From: Bacteroides fragilis
Lineage (GTDB): Bacteria > Bacteroidota > Bacteroidia > Bacteroidales > Bacteroidaceae
NCBI RefSeq assembly: GCF_019583405.1
Contig: NZ_SZUU01000011.1
Span: 99,324-163,323 of the forward strand
Length of the DNA stretch: 64,000 bases
Reading direction: 5' to 3'
A program made the translations under genes and the position numbers. Shown piece after piece: positions 8,495 through 19,300 of the stretch (position 1 is its first letter; each line of letters starts with the position of its first letter). The notes beneath the pieces were generated by a model, which had not been told where the DNA came from, searched no databases, and worked only from the letters and a program-made list of their open reading frames with translations.

Positions 8495-10396
8495 TTAATC
8501 ATATACTTTCATCAATTCCTCTTTTATTTGGGCTACACCCGGGAATCCTGTCTTTTGGTGTTTGACATTTCCTTCCCGATCGATGATGAGATAGGTGGGT
8601 ACGCCCCTTATGTCGAATTTATCACCTAAGAAACTCCATTGGGCATCCGTTAAACGGAAATGCTCACCGTGGATATCCGGAATCATGTTCTCCCATGTTT
8701 TCAGGGGTGAAGTTTCGCCGGTAATGTAAAGGTAAACGATATCCTTTCCTTTCAACTCTTCCTTTAGCGGCAGCATTGCTTTATTGGCCATGCGACACGG
8801 GCCACACCAGGTTGCCCAGAAATCGGCCAGGATTACTTTACCCCGGAATTTAGAGATAATGGATGTAAACAGGTTTTCATCACTGACTTCTCCTACTTCA
8901 TGAATAGTATATCCGGTTTTCTTTTTATTGGCTTCAATGGTTTTCAGAAGTTGTTCATTGCCCTCCCGCAGTTCATTTTGGCAAGCGGGTGGAAGAGTGG
9001 CAAGCAGGACTTCCTGTTCGGCGGTCAGGGGTGTAAAGTCTTTGATAGATGAATAGAGTTCGTTTGCTTTATTAATATCGAAATAAACCCCTTTGTCGGT
9101 TCCCCATGCTTTAACCAGTTCATCTCTCCAATGACGCAGGTAATACGGAACCAGTTCGGTCAACCGGGGATTGTAAAGTAATGCCATGGTGTTGAGGGAG
9201 CCAAGTGGTCTGAAAGCATCCGCGTAATAGTTTTCAGGCAGTTTTATTTGAGTCGTTTTAAAGTATTCCCTAACTTCTTCGTTTTTCATTTTATGCTCCA
9301 TGGCATAAGCCTGCTTGATGGCCATTTCCGTTAAAGAGATAGCCTGGGCAGTACCGGCGTCTACCTGATTGATTAATACCGTTTTGAGCGCTTGACTGAT
9401 TGAGGCTTTCTGTATGGATTCAAGAATAGTAGCCCGTTTGCCATAAATAAAGTCTTTATAGGCTTGGGCGTCCATTCCTGCTATGTCACGGAATAGTTGA
9501 CGGTAATTATCCATAACGGAAGGATTTAGGTTACATTTAAAAGATTCCTGTGACAGCCCGGCTAATGCGCCGCCAAAGTAAACAGCTTCGCCATAAGGTT
9601 TGTCATCCTTATGGAACCTGGATTGTTGCCGGCATAGTTCGCGGGTATTGATAATGATACTGCTCTCTTCGCCCGGTACCACGTAGGAAGAAATCATTTT
9701 ACCGAAAATACGGAGGGCGACCGAAGTAGTGGCAGGTACTTTTATTTGAGTGGCAAATGTGCCGTCATTGTTTATTTTTACTTCCGCTCCTTCGTAGGCA
9801 CCTTTTACCGGGTCAAATACAATCGGTGCTATTTTGGAGATGAGCCCCGGGCGATAATCCAGAATCTTTCCTTTGAAAGTGGCTTCTTTGTATTCGAATT
9901 TCGGTTCGGGCAATGTATTGTTTATGTCTACTTTCTGCACAATGGCTTCTTGGGGTAACAAAAGTTCGGGGAGAGCTTTTCCTTTAAGTTGAATGCCCCA
10001 TATCTTGAATGCCCCTTGAACATTGTCCCCTTCGGAGAAATCGATAGAAGTGGCTGAGGCCGGTACTGGCGGAAAAACTAAACGGAATTCTGCTTCACCG
10101 GATTCGGGCATCCAGAATTCCGTGTCGGGTTTAATACCGATCCCCGAACGTAAAACGTAGGTTTCCCCGTTATTGTCTTTCAGGAAACTTTGTCCGGAAA
10201 TCCGGATCCATTGTTTGGGTTGATAGAATGCTTTGATATAAAGTACTGTAGCCGTGTCGCTGAGGACGACTTTATCTACTTGAATCGAGGTACTGCTCCA
10301 AGCTATGAATGGCGGCTGTTCTATGACTTTTTCTTTGGTTTTGGCAAGGTTGCAGATGCACAACAAGAGAATGGCAATAAATGTGATTTTTCTCAT
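8495..10396 (-). CDS. TlpA-family thioredoxin with long N-terminal domains
   Basis: Exported thiol-disulfide oxidoreductase. Seen: signal peptide (residues 1-20), then a beta-rich domain (about 28-140) with the pattern WIRISGQSFLKD...LRSGIGI...EFRLVFPP, a central region resembling the helical part of other Bacteroidota TlpA proteins (about 250-500), and a C-terminal thioredoxin fold with ADFWATWCGPC (Cys531, Cys534) and a cis-proline in RGVPTYLII. The first domain resembles the duplicated C-terminal domain of the M56 protein at 48897-51086. The gene follows the BlaI and M56 genes on the minus strand with a 39-base gap, so it is probably in their operon. Substrate unknown. Confidence 0.85.
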   Translation of the reverse strand: MRKITFIAILLLCICNLAKTKEKVIEQPPFIAWSSTSIQVDKVVLSDTATVLYIKAFYQPKQWIRISGQSFLKDNNGETYVLRSGIGIKPDTEFWMPESGEAEFRLVFPPVPASATSIDFSEGDNVQGAFKIWGIQLKGKALPELLLPQEAIVQKVDINNTLPEPKFEYKEATFKGKILDYRPGLISKIAPIVFDPVKGAYEGAEVKINNDGTFATQIKVPATTSVALRIFGKMISSYVVPGEESSIIINTRELCRQQSRFHKDDKPYGEAVYFGGALAGLSQESFKCNLNPSVMDNYRQLFRDIAGMDAQAYKDFIYGKRATILESIQKASISQALKTVLINQVDAGTAQAISLTEMAIKQAYAMEHKMKNEEVREYFKTTQIKLPENYYADAFRPLGSLNTMALLYNPRLTELVPYYLRHWRDELVKAWGTDKGVYFDINKANELYSSIKDFTPLTAEQEVLLATLPPACQNELREGNEQLLKTIEANKKKTGYTIHEVGEVSDENLFTSIISKFRGKVILADFWATWCGPCRMANKAMLPLKEELKGKDIVYLYITGETSPLKTWENMIPDIHGEHFRLTDAQWSFLGDKFDIRGVPTYLIIDREGNVKHQKTGFPGVAQIKEELMKVYD

Positions 10397-10435
10397 ACTA
10401 TTTTTATTAAAGTGATTTTCAGGTTGGGAGTACGG

Positions 10436-12157
10436 TTAGGCCAGACGGAACCGGATGGGGAGTGTGAATCGGGTCGCTACGTTCTTGCCTTTTTGTTTCC
10501 CGGGTATCCATTGGGGCATACTGTTTACTATACGGAGTGCCTCGGCATTCAGTTCCGGTGATACCCCCCGAACTATTTTGGGATTGCTTATTTTTCCGTT
10601 CTTATCAATAACCATTTGTATGACAACCTGTCCTTGTATTCCCGCTTCCATTGCGACTGTAGGATATTTTATATTTTTGTACATATATGCTAAGCAAGCT
10701 TTCATTCCACCGGGGAATTCGGCAGCTTGTTCAACTACATCAAAAACTTTATTTTCAAGATTCTTATCGGAACTACTTGTCGTTTCGGACGCTTCACCTA
10801 TCAGTCGAAACCGTACCGGGACGGTCATTCTGGTTGCTACGGCTATTCCTCTTTGTCTTCCGGGATGCCACTTAGGCATCTCTTTTATTACACGTAATGC
10901 TTCGGCGTCCAGCGTTGGATGTGCACTTTTCACTACTGTGCAGTCGGTAATCGTTCCGTTTGCCCGGATTATAAACTGAACAACGACTTGTCCGTGTATT
11001 CCGTTTTCCTGAGCGATAGGGGGGTAGCGGAGGTGACTGTTGATGAACCTATTCATTTCTGTCAATCCTCCTGGAAACTCCGGCATCTTCTCAACTACTT
11101 CAAAAACAGTTTGTTCTTCCGGATTTCTTTGGGTTGTTTGTCGGGCTGCGTTGTCCGCTTGAGATTGCGGAGCATCTGCCGTATGGGATGGGGCGTTTTC
11201 TTCAATCGGAGATTTCGGTTCAATCTGTTCTTCTACTGTTTGTATCACTTCCTGCGCGATACTTTTAGTAGTACGTGCCACGGCTTCGATGTTGCTGACT
11301 ATCATTAGGGCGAGAGCCAGCGGGAGAAATAACAGATATTTGGTCCGTCCTATCTCTTTGGTTCTTTTTTTGTTCATCATGGTGATGCGATTCTTCAATG
11401 GCAGCACATTGAAACTGTTGGAGAGAGTGATAGTACTTTTCTGATGAGCCAATCCCAATAAGTGATACTGATAAGATTTTGAATCATGTCCGGCTTCCAG
11501 TACACGGTTGTCGGCCATATACTCCAGGTTGTTCCGTACTTCCCGTTTCATCAACCATGCAAACGGGTTGAACCAACAGGCGATACACATCAGTTCGCTG
11601 ATGATAACATCTATGGAGTGCTTTTGTCGGGCATGCGTTCCTTCGTGAGTAAGGATCTCGCTTAACTCATTGTGCGGATGTGCTTGCGGATGAATGAAGA
11701 TCCAATGAAAAAAAGAGAACGGACCACTTTCTTTGTCAAGCAAATAGACAGGAATTCCTTCTATCTGATCTTTCTGACAATGAAAACGCAACCGCAAAAT
11801 ACTGGCAAACTGGGCAACGAAGCGTATTAAAAGTAATACGACTCCTGCCCAATAGATGATATTCACTGTAGATAAAATGATGTTTTGCCAATCCGTAGTC
11901 GCAACTTCAGGAGTTATTTCAATTTCGGGCAATACAATGGTTGCGTATAAATCGGCCATTGCTACCATAGGTTCGTGCGATCTGATCCACTCCTGAATAT
12001 TCAGCACCGGGTAGAGTGGAGAAATGATAAAGAAGCAAAGCAAAACAATCCTTCGCCACTGAAAAAAGGTGTCTCTGTAGAAAAACAACCGATAGAAGGC
12101 GTAGAATAAAGCAATTGCTATGTTTATCTTCAGGAAGTATGCCAGTTCGGGAGTCAT
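10436..12157 (-). CDS. M56 (BlaR1/MecR1-like) membrane metalloprotease with two TonB C-terminal domains
   Basis: Inner-membrane zinc protease fused to energy-coupling-type domains. Seen: membrane segments near residues 8-25, 36-52, 95-113 and 275-292; zinc motif HEGTH (171-175) with the probable third ligand Glu212 in NNLEYMADN; a charged linker (about 300-345); then two TonB C-terminal-like domains, each with FPGG...YP..A...GIQG/GIHG and a P.R..L ending (about 345-455 and 468-573). In BlaR1/MecR1 relatives the protease relieves BlaI-type repression by cleaving the repressor; here that is inferred from the adjacent blaI-like gene. No penicillin-binding sensor domain is present, so beta-lactam sensing is unlikely. 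Confidence 0.88.
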   Translation of the reverse strand: MTPELAYFLKINIAIALFYAFYRLFFYRDTFFQWRRIVLLCFFIISPLYPVLNIQEWIRSHEPMVAMADLYATIVLPEIEITPEVATTDWQNIILSTVNIIYWAGVVLLLIRFVAQFASILRLRFHCQKDQIEGIPVYLLDKESGPFSFFHWIFIHPQAHPHNELSEILTHEGTHARQKHSIDVIISELMCIACWFNPFAWLMKREVRNNLEYMADNRVLEAGHDSKSYQYHLLGLAHQKSTITLSNSFNVLPLKNRITMMNKKRTKEIGRTKYLLFLPLALALMIVSNIEAVARTTKSIAQEVIQTVEEQIEPKSPIEENAPSHTADAPQSQADNAARQTTQRNPEEQTVFEVVEKMPEFPGGLTEMNRFINSHLRYPPIAQENGIHGQVVVQFIIRANGTITDCTVVKSAHPTLDAEALRVIKEMPKWHPGRQRGIAVATRMTVPVRFRLIGEASETTSSSDKNLENKVFDVVEQAAEFPGGMKACLAYMYKNIKYPTVAMEAGIQGQVVIQMVIDKNGKISNPKIVRGVSPELNAEALRIVNSMPQWIPGKQKGKNVATRFTLPIRFRLA

Positions 12158-12177
12158 GTTTTTCAGGGTATTAGCGA

Positions 12178-12543
12178 TTAGTTTTCTTTTCCTTTCTCGA
12201 TCATGTCGATGATTTCTTTCAGGTCGTTGGTCGATATCTTCTGATCTTTGGCGAAGAAAGAAACCATTTCTTTGTAAGAGTTCTCAAAGTAGTTCCTTAC
12301 GACTCCACTCATGAAACTTCGTTTATATTCGCTTTCTTTAATAGCTGGAGTGTACAGGTACGTATTTCCTACGCGTTGTGCCTTTACATATTTTTTCCGT
12401 TCGAGATTCTTTACGATGGAGGCCACCGTGGTGTAGGGAGGAGTAGGTTGCTCAAATTTAGCAACGATGTCTTTTACATAGCAACTTTCCAGTTCCCAGA
12501 TGTAAATCATCACTTCTTCTTCTTGCATTGTCAACTTTTCCAT
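12178..12543 (-). CDS. BlaI/MecI-family transcriptional repressor
   Basis: Winged-helix repressor of 121 residues. Seen: LTMQEEEVMIYIWEL, then the recognition-helix region PPYTTVASIVKNLERKKYV, a beta-wing with RVGNTYLYTP and a C-terminal helical dimerisation and cleavage region. Repressors of this family bind as dimers to palindromic operators and are inactivated by the partner M56 protease, encoded next at 12157. The promoter directly upstream contains a short palindrome, so autoregulation is likely. Confidence 0.9.
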   Translation of the reverse strand: MEKLTMQEEEVMIYIWELESCYVKDIVAKFEQPTPPYTTVASIVKNLERKKYVKAQRVGNTYLYTPAIKESEYKRSFMSGVVRNYFENSYKEMVSFFAKDQKISTNDLKEIIDMIEKGKEN

Positions 12544-12570
12544 GGAGTATGTTTAATTACGTTTATATCA

Positions 12571-12601
12571 CAAAGCTACGAAACGGTCGTAACTAAACAA
12601 A
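12571..12601 (-). promoter_or_regulatory. Promoter and possible operator of the blaI-M56-tlpA operon
   Basis: Read on the minus strand, TTTG (12601-12598) is followed after exactly 19 bases by TAGCTTTG (12578-12571), a full Bacteroidales consensus match. The palindrome TACGA-N5-TCGTA (12577-12591) lies in the spacer at the -7 edge. That is a good place for a BlaI operator. Confidence 0.7.
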
Positions 12602-12656
12602 GCAAAGTATGTTAAATGATGTAAATGAATAGGTTGCGTATAGTGAAAAGTTGCTT

Positions 12657-15600
12657 TTACTTACCATTTACATATTTTGAAGCTGAAATACCAAATTGAC
12701 TCTTGAAATGTTTCCTAAAAGTTTCATAATCATTATATCCTACCATTTCGGCGATCTCTAAAATTGAATATTTGTGCATTGCCAATAAAGAAATCGCTTT
12801 GTTCATGCGTATCTTTCGAATTAACTCTGTAACAGTTAGGTGGAAATGCTCTTTTACTTTTCTATATAATGTGGGTTGACTCATGCAAAGCATATCGGCC
12901 AATATTTTCACATTGAATTGTTCATTCGCTATATTATCTTCTATAACGACAAGCACTTTTTGCATGAATATGTATTGATCAGACTGCTTAAACTCGTTAT
13001 TGATGTTAGATTGTTGTAAAACAGATGGTTCCGGATGATCAGAAAGAGGTCGGTCCTCCTTTTCTTCCGGTGAGCTGTTGTCTGTTTTTTCTTCTTTGCT
13101 ACAGTTGATTTTGGTTTCTTGTACATGCGACAATTGGTCTACTTGCTGACATAGTGAATGGACATTTCTCTTTATTAATGTCAGTTTGCTGTAGGAATCA
13201 TCACACGGCTTCATTGAGTATAAAAGTTCTTCGAGTGGTGACAGTATTAAGGCCAATAGAGGACGTAGCTCATGGGTTGCTTTGGTGAAAAAGGTTTCTT
13301 GCTCTTCTTTCAACTTTATTTCTTGTTCATGTTGTAGTTTATAGATGGCAATGCCGTGCTCTAATTCAGTAATCAGTTGATCACGCTGATGTTTCCTTTT
13401 AAATGTGAATATTGAGTAATAAATAGCTCCAATGATTACCAGGAATACAAAAATACGGAAAGTCCAAGTTTGACTCCAGTGTGGTTGTATGTTGATTTCT
13501 AAAGAGGTTACATCTTCTTTGACTGCTTTTTGGTTTTTTATTTGAAATGTATAGTTTCCCGGCAACAAGTTGGCGTAAGAAATTTTGTCTTTACCATTAC
13601 ATTCTATCCATTCATTCTGATAGGGTATCAGCCTGTATACGTATTTTTGCGTGGTAGGATAAGGACTGTTGCTGAATGATAATGAAAAGTCCCTGCTTTT
13701 GTATGGCAGAGAGATGTAATCTGTATATTCAGCGGTTTTTGTCAATATCATTTGTCCATTAATGAGTTTCCCCGGAATGAGAGGCTTATTATTAATTTCA
13801 ATACCAGTAATGATTATTGGGTTCTCGGTATTTGCCTGGAAAGCGTTGATAGCTTGTTGAGGTGAGAAAAAAATCAGATGTCTATTGCCTCCCCAGCACA
13901 GCATATCGCCCCAAAAAGTCACAGAATGGCTACTTCCGGAAGCATAATAATTATAAAATTGGTTTATGGATTTGTCATAGCAGCTAAATCCCGAATTTGT
14001 TCCGATCCAGATATACCCTTGTTTGTCTTCTAATAAGCAATTTATCCAATTGCTGGCCAAACCATCCGTAGTTGTAAATACTTGTTTAATTGTTTTATCT
14101 CTATGATAAACGATGCCTAAACCATTTTGATAGCCTACGTATACAGTTCCGTCTTTAGCTGTTAATACTGTTTGGGCCGTATAGGTATGTTTGTCTGTCG
14201 TAAAATGTTGTATGTGTTGTTTGTTATTAGTATAGCTCAGTTTCAGCAGTCCTAAACTGGTAGCTATCCACAAATAACCTTCATTATCTTCATCTATATC
14301 AAATACACAGTTCACAGCTTGTTTCAACGCTACTTCCTTTTTCTCCTTTTTATCACAATCGTATAGAAACAGTCCCTTACTTGTTCCAATCCAGAAATTC
14401 TTTTTGGAGTCTGTAAACAGTACATTGACAGGCGTATCGGTTACATGATACTTTTGCACTTCCTTTTTTAGTGGAGAATAACAAACTATCATTCCATTCT
14501 GATAACCGAACCAGATATTTCCATTCTCATCTTTCATGCTGCATAACACTGTCTTTCTATCTGTTTGAGGTAATTCGCGTAAAGTAAAATTTTCCGGGTC
14601 GTGTAATGGATTACTATAGAAAACACCTTGTTCATAAGTGGACCAATAGCTCCTTTCATCGTTATCAATAATAATGCTTTCTACTTCATTGTCTTCATTG
14701 AAATTGTATTGTTTGATAAAGTTCCATTTCCAGTCGGCAACCAATACTCCTCCTCCATGTGTTCCAATCCATAAGAATCCATGGGGATCGTAATAAGAAG
14801 ATATCATACGTGGCTCAAAGTTTAATGACTGCCAGGTAGGTTCACCGGTGCTTATTTTCGTAGTCCATCCGCCCGGAACATTATTGTCCGCCGAAAGCGT
14901 GGTATATCCGTTCCATGTTGTAGCGAGAATAGAAGAATTTGAAATGGGAGTAATGTTATAAACATCGTTATGAGACAAATGGGTGGGAATCCTATTTTGT
15001 TGATTGACAATATGGCTAAGGTTCTCCAATGAAGTATCCATAATGAAAATGCCATGTAGCATGGAAGAAATGAATAGTTTTTCATTATGATATATAATCG
15101 AAGAAGCTCCAAACTCTTGCTTTGTGGTTAATAAACGTTTCTCCTTTAAAATACGTCCCGTACTGATGTCTAATAAAAGTACGCGTGCATTATTGGTCAC
15201 TAAATAAACCTCTTTATGATTATTGGTTAGGCAAAATTTCATGAATCGCTCTTTTTCCGCCATTTTGAACGAATAAATCTTTTTTAATTTTGATGAAGGT
15301 TGACCGTTTGGGGTTAATGAGATATTGAAACTGCTAAACGTTTGATTATCACAAGCCAAAAGCGTGGAATCATTAAGAAGAAGAAAATCGGCCACTTGAT
15401 AATCCTTGTTTTTTACGAGAGTCTGAAGTTTTCCTGTACTTTCACTTTTGCAATCCATGTATGTGATCCAATCATTAGTCTGTAAATATAGTATATGTCG
15501 ATGATCCTCTTCTATTTTTATCACATTCATGCTGAAGCGTTGGCTTAGTGCGTAGTTAGTAAAACGATTGCCGTCATATTTGCTTAATCCGGTGCTTGTG

Positions 15601-15785
15601 CCTAACCACATTATCCCTTTAGCATCTTTATGAATAGATAAAACTGTGTTGTCTTTAAGGCCATCTTGAATGGTCAATTGCTTAAAATTTATATGATTTG
15701 TATAAAACGGTGATATCGCTTTACAATTTAATGCTCCTGATAGTAATCCCGAAATGATTAAGAAATATAATTTTATGGTTTTCAT
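12657..15785 (-). CDS. PUL sensor-regulator: periplasmic beta-propeller, transmembrane segment, HisKA-like helix and AraC HTH, with no ATPase or receiver
   Basis: Membrane-spanning regulator divergent from PUL 1. Seen: signal peptide; two-component-regulator propeller repeats (for example GIMWLGTSTGLSKYDG, GYIWIGTNSGFSCYD) over about residues 30-690; a Y_Y_Y-like domain before the single transmembrane segment (about 777-795); a coiled coil; a HisKA-like helix with THELRPLLALILSPLEEL that keeps the candidate phospho-histidine His838; a short polar linker (about 890-938); and an AraC-type helix-turn-helix (939-1042). Canonical hybrid two-component regulators are about 1300-1400 residues. The HATPase and receiver domains are missing here with no frameshift visible, so the protein may signal by conformation alone or through a partner kinase. 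Confidence 0.85.
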   Translation of the reverse strand: MKTIKLYFLIISGLLSGALNCKAISPFYTNHINFKQLTIQDGLKDNTVLSIHKDAKGIMWLGTSTGLSKYDGNRFTNYALSQRFSMNVIKIEEDHRHILYLQTNDWITYMDCKSESTGKLQTLVKNKDYQVADFLLLNDSTLLACDNQTFSSFNISLTPNGQPSSKLKKIYSFKMAEKERFMKFCLTNNHKEVYLVTNNARVLLLDISTGRILKEKRLLTTKQEFGASSIIYHNEKLFISSMLHGIFIMDTSLENLSHIVNQQNRIPTHLSHNDVYNITPISNSSILATTWNGYTTLSADNNVPGGWTTKISTGEPTWQSLNFEPRMISSYYDPHGFLWIGTHGGGVLVADWKWNFIKQYNFNEDNEVESIIIDNDERSYWSTYEQGVFYSNPLHDPENFTLRELPQTDRKTVLCSMKDENGNIWFGYQNGMIVCYSPLKKEVQKYHVTDTPVNVLFTDSKKNFWIGTSKGLFLYDCDKKEKKEVALKQAVNCVFDIDEDNEGYLWIATSLGLLKLSYTNNKQHIQHFTTDKHTYTAQTVLTAKDGTVYVGYQNGLGIVYHRDKTIKQVFTTTDGLASNWINCLLEDKQGYIWIGTNSGFSCYDKSINQFYNYYASGSSHSVTFWGDMLCWGGNRHLIFFSPQQAINAFQANTENPIIITGIEINNKPLIPGKLINGQMILTKTAEYTDYISLPYKSRDFSLSFSNSPYPTTQKYVYRLIPYQNEWIECNGKDKISYANLLPGNYTFQIKNQKAVKEDVTSLEINIQPHWSQTWTFRIFVFLVIIGAIYYSIFTFKRKHQRDQLITELEHGIAIYKLQHEQEIKLKEEQETFFTKATHELRPLLALILSPLEELLYSMKPCDDSYSKLTLIKRNVHSLCQQVDQLSHVQETKINCSKEEKTDNSSPEEKEDRPLSDHPEPSVLQQSNINNEFKQSDQYIFMQKVLVVIEDNIANEQFNVKILADMLCMSQPTLYRKVKEHFHLTVTELIRKIRMNKAISLLAMHKYSILEIAEMVGYNDYETFRKHFKSQFGISASKYVNGK

Positions 15786-16211
15786 TGTTGACTTAAATTT
15801 AACGTTAGCTTTTCTAAAAGATGAAAATACTGATAAATCGTGTTGCTTCGTAATATATAATATGTCTTATTATACTTTTCGAAGCTAAAATATATAAATT
15901 TATTATATAAATGATGTTTTTTCAAAAAAATGTGTTGTGATAGGAAAATGTTTGTGTGTACATAGATAAATAAGGTCACAAGCCACTCGTGGTCCAAATG
16001 ATAAAAAACGTATCGATGCTCTTTTTCCGGAGGGACTTTTCACGAGTGACCTGCTAAATTGAGATTTGGGGAGTATGTTTCCTGATTCAGCAGTAGGAAA
16101 GTCCTGTTACGTTGAGTTTTAGTTCTTTCAGAAAGAAGGCGTTCTTTTTAGAGAAATAGGGGTATAAAGGCATTATTGATAGAAAAAAGGGGGGAGATTG
16201 ATAAAAATACA
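15786..16211. other. Divergent intergenic region of PUL 1
   Basis: AT-rich spacer between the divergent regulator and susC genes, with no convincing gene. An inverted repeat pairs AGGTCAC...ACTCGTG (15973-15991) with CACGAGTGACCT (16041-16052). Because the left arm has a 7-base insertion, either left half can pair with the right arm. It is a plausible regulator-binding or RNA-structure site, but this is inference. Confidence 0.4.
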
Positions 16212-16244
16212 TGTGGTCGACAACAAGCGCATTAATTAATTTTG
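16212..16244 (+). promoter_or_regulatory. Probable susC promoter of PUL 1
   Basis: TAATTTTG (16237-16244) is a full match to the -7 consensus. The -33 region about 20 bases upstream (around TGTGG, 16212-16216) is a poor match. That fits a promoter that needs an activator such as the divergent AraC-type regulator. Confidence 0.5.
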
Positions 16245-16284
16245 TACCCAAGAACTTAATTCTAATAATTTAAAAAATTTGTTT

Positions 16285-16320
16285 ATGAAAAACAGATCCG
16301 GCCCTTAAGCCGTTCGGCTT
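16285..16320 (+). promoter_or_regulatory. Leader micro-ORF and hairpin before susC
   Basis: A seven-codon frame (ATG 16285, TAA 16306-16308) runs directly into a small hairpin AAGCCG-TT-CGGCTT (16307-16320), about 50 bases before the susC start. It could be a leader structure affecting translation or early termination. No direct evidence of function. Confidence 0.3.
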
Positions 16321-16367
16321 TAACTCAAGTAGTATAAAAAGTATTCATGATTTAAAATTTAAGACTA

Positions 16368-19300
16368 ATGATACAAAGTAATTATTATTACCATTATTTC
16401 CTGGTTCAATTATTAAAGAGAGGACTGTTAATGTTACTTATGTCCTTGCCTGCTTTGGGAATATCGGCCGCTATGACGACAGACGAAAATAATTTTAGTG
16501 TACAGGAACAACAGCAGAATCGCAAACTGAGCGGTGTGGTAACAGATGACAACGGAGAGCCTCTGGTCGGAGCTACTATCCAACAGAAGAATACTTCAAA
16601 TGCGACAATTACTGATATGAACGGACATTTTTCAATCAATCTGTCCGGTAATTCTCCGATGATTGAGATATCCTATGTAGGATACTTAGCACGGACTGTC
16701 AAAGTAGGAAATCGCACCTCGCTAACGATTAAGCTTCAAGAAGACAGTGAGCTTATGGACGAGGTTGTTGTAGTGGGATACGGAAAGAGCTCTGTAAAAA
16801 GACTAACCAGTTCTATATCCAGTGTCAAAGGAGATGAATTGATAAATATGCCTAATACCAATATTATCAGTTCTTTGGAAGGTAGAGCAACCGGAGTTTT
16901 CATTCAATCGGCAGGTGGCGAGCCAGGGGCATTGCCCAGCATTTCCATTCGTGGAGGTGGCGAACCCTTGTATGTAATTGACGGTATTCCTGGTACAAAA
17001 CAAGAATTTTCCGTTCTTTCACCTAGTGACATTGAGTCTTTTTCTATTTTGAAGGATGCTGCCGCAGCGGCAGTATACGGCGCACGAGCCGGTAACGGCA
17101 TCGTGATGGTCACAACCAAAAAGGGTACAAACGAAAAGATGACAATCAACTACAATGGTTCTTACTCTTTGAGTTCACCTACACAGCCCATTGAATTTCT
17201 TGACAACTATGTGGTTGCCGAATTATCAGACAGAGCTGCGCTCTATAACAACGGAATACCTACCTATATGAAAGTGGATGCGAATGGCAATTTATATTGG
17301 CCGGAAGGTGTGCTGGAAGCCGTGAAGAATGGAACTTTTAACGATGTAACCGGAAATACGGACTGGAACAGCCTGTTGTTCCATAAATTCGCTCCTATGC
17401 AGTCACATAACCTTTCATTGAATGGAGGAAGCAATAATACCCATTACTTCATGTCTGCGCGTTATTACACTTTAGGAGGTATTTATAAAACGGACATTTC
17501 TAAGAATGATCGTTTAAATATGAGAATGCACGTGGATCACTATTTCGATAAGATCGGATTGAGAATAAATGGAGACGTTTCTTTCATCCAGAACAAGACA
17601 CAATACCCTCCTAACGGTTTATATACTATCTGGACGCACGTAGCACGCCTAAATTCACTGGCAAGATGCTTTAATAGTGCGGGTCACCCGACAGGAGGTC
17701 AGGAAAATCCATACGTCGAAATCGACCCGTCAGCCGGATATAGAAAAAACGACACTCACTATACGAATATGAGTTTGTCGATGCAGTGGGATGTGCCTAA
17801 AGTTTCCGGACTGAGTCTTGGAGCGCTTATGAACTACAATCTATACGATAGTTATAATAAAAATTGGCGTGCCAACGAGGCAGGTGTAGGTCCTGTGTGG
17901 GAATGGAATGACGAACCGACCAATCTTGGAAAGGCTCGTCTGGATGAACAAATGTACCGTTCCAATGAAATAACCTTTGAAGCGCGGGCGGATTATAACA
18001 GAACATTCAACGACGCTCATACGATCGGAGCGACAGCCGTTTTCAACTCGTGGAAGTACAACTATAACGAACTGGGAGCACTGAGAAGACAATATGAGAC
18101 CAGTGTAATTGAGCAATTAAACGGAGGGCCAAGTTCTACAGCAGAAAACAACGGTACGGCAAGAGAAAATGGACGCATGGGATTGGTCGGTCGTTTAAAA
18201 TATGACTATAAAATGCGTTATATTGTAGAAGCCAACTTCCGTTATGACGGTTCGGACAAGTTTCCCAAAGGGCAACGTTGGGGCTTCTTTCCATCAGTTT
18301 CTGTAGGCTGGAATGTGGATAAAGAATCTTTCATGAAACCTCTGTTGAATAACAAGTGGTTCAGTGCCTTGAAATTCCGTTTCTCATGGGGTAAGATCGG
18401 TCTGGATGATGTAGGTAATTTCCAATATTTGTCGGTGTATAACAAAGGAAATGACTTTTACGAAGGAGGCAAATGGAATTCTACCTTGCGTGAAGGTAAT
18501 TTGGTTAGCCAATATTTGACATGGTACAGCCGAAATACTATCAACCTTGCTGTCGATGCGGAGTTCTTCCAGCAACGTTTGTCTGCCAACTTTGAGTACT
18601 TCTACTATCGTACAACCAATTATTTGGCGAACCCCAAAGATTCCTATACTACACCGTTGGGTACTGCCATGCCGATGATTAAGACAAATTCGGCTCATCG
18701 CAGAGCCGGTTATGAATTTAACCTGACATGGAGAGACAAGATTGTCCGTGACTTTAAGTACAATGTAGGACTTAACTTATCTTATTACAATGAGCTTTGG
18801 GAAAGAAAATACGATGAACAGGAATCTGATTTGAAAAATCCGTTGCGTCGTCTTACACACCAAAAGTCATATTTTGACTTGTTGTACGTATCAAACGGGC
18901 TTTATCAAAACATGGAAGAAATCTTGGATAACCCACGTCCCCAGGCCTCTACCCTGTTACGACCGGGTGATATCGCTTATCAGGATATCAATGGTGATGG
19001 TGTGATAGATACCAATGACCGGATACGCCAAGGTGCTCCACGGTTCCCGCATTTGACTTATGGCATCACTTTGGGATTATCCTATAAAGGGTTTACATTT
19101 GATGCGCTGCTGCAAGGCACAGGTGCCCGAAACATGTTGTTGGAATCATTCAATCGGAAATTCAATACAAATCAGGTTGGTTTAGCCGGTAGTGAGAAGT
19201 TCTATTATCCGGGAAATACCGGAGATATACTCTATCCTCGCTTAACCAATAATGCGCAAGAAAACGGAAGCAATAACGATATGGCTTCAACTTATTGGTT

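Noticed and set aside
10436..12543. Beta-lactamase regulatory locus (blaR1-blaI with a beta-lactamase)
   Set aside because: No beta-lactamase gene and no penicillin-binding sensor domain; the M56 protein ends in TonB-type domains.
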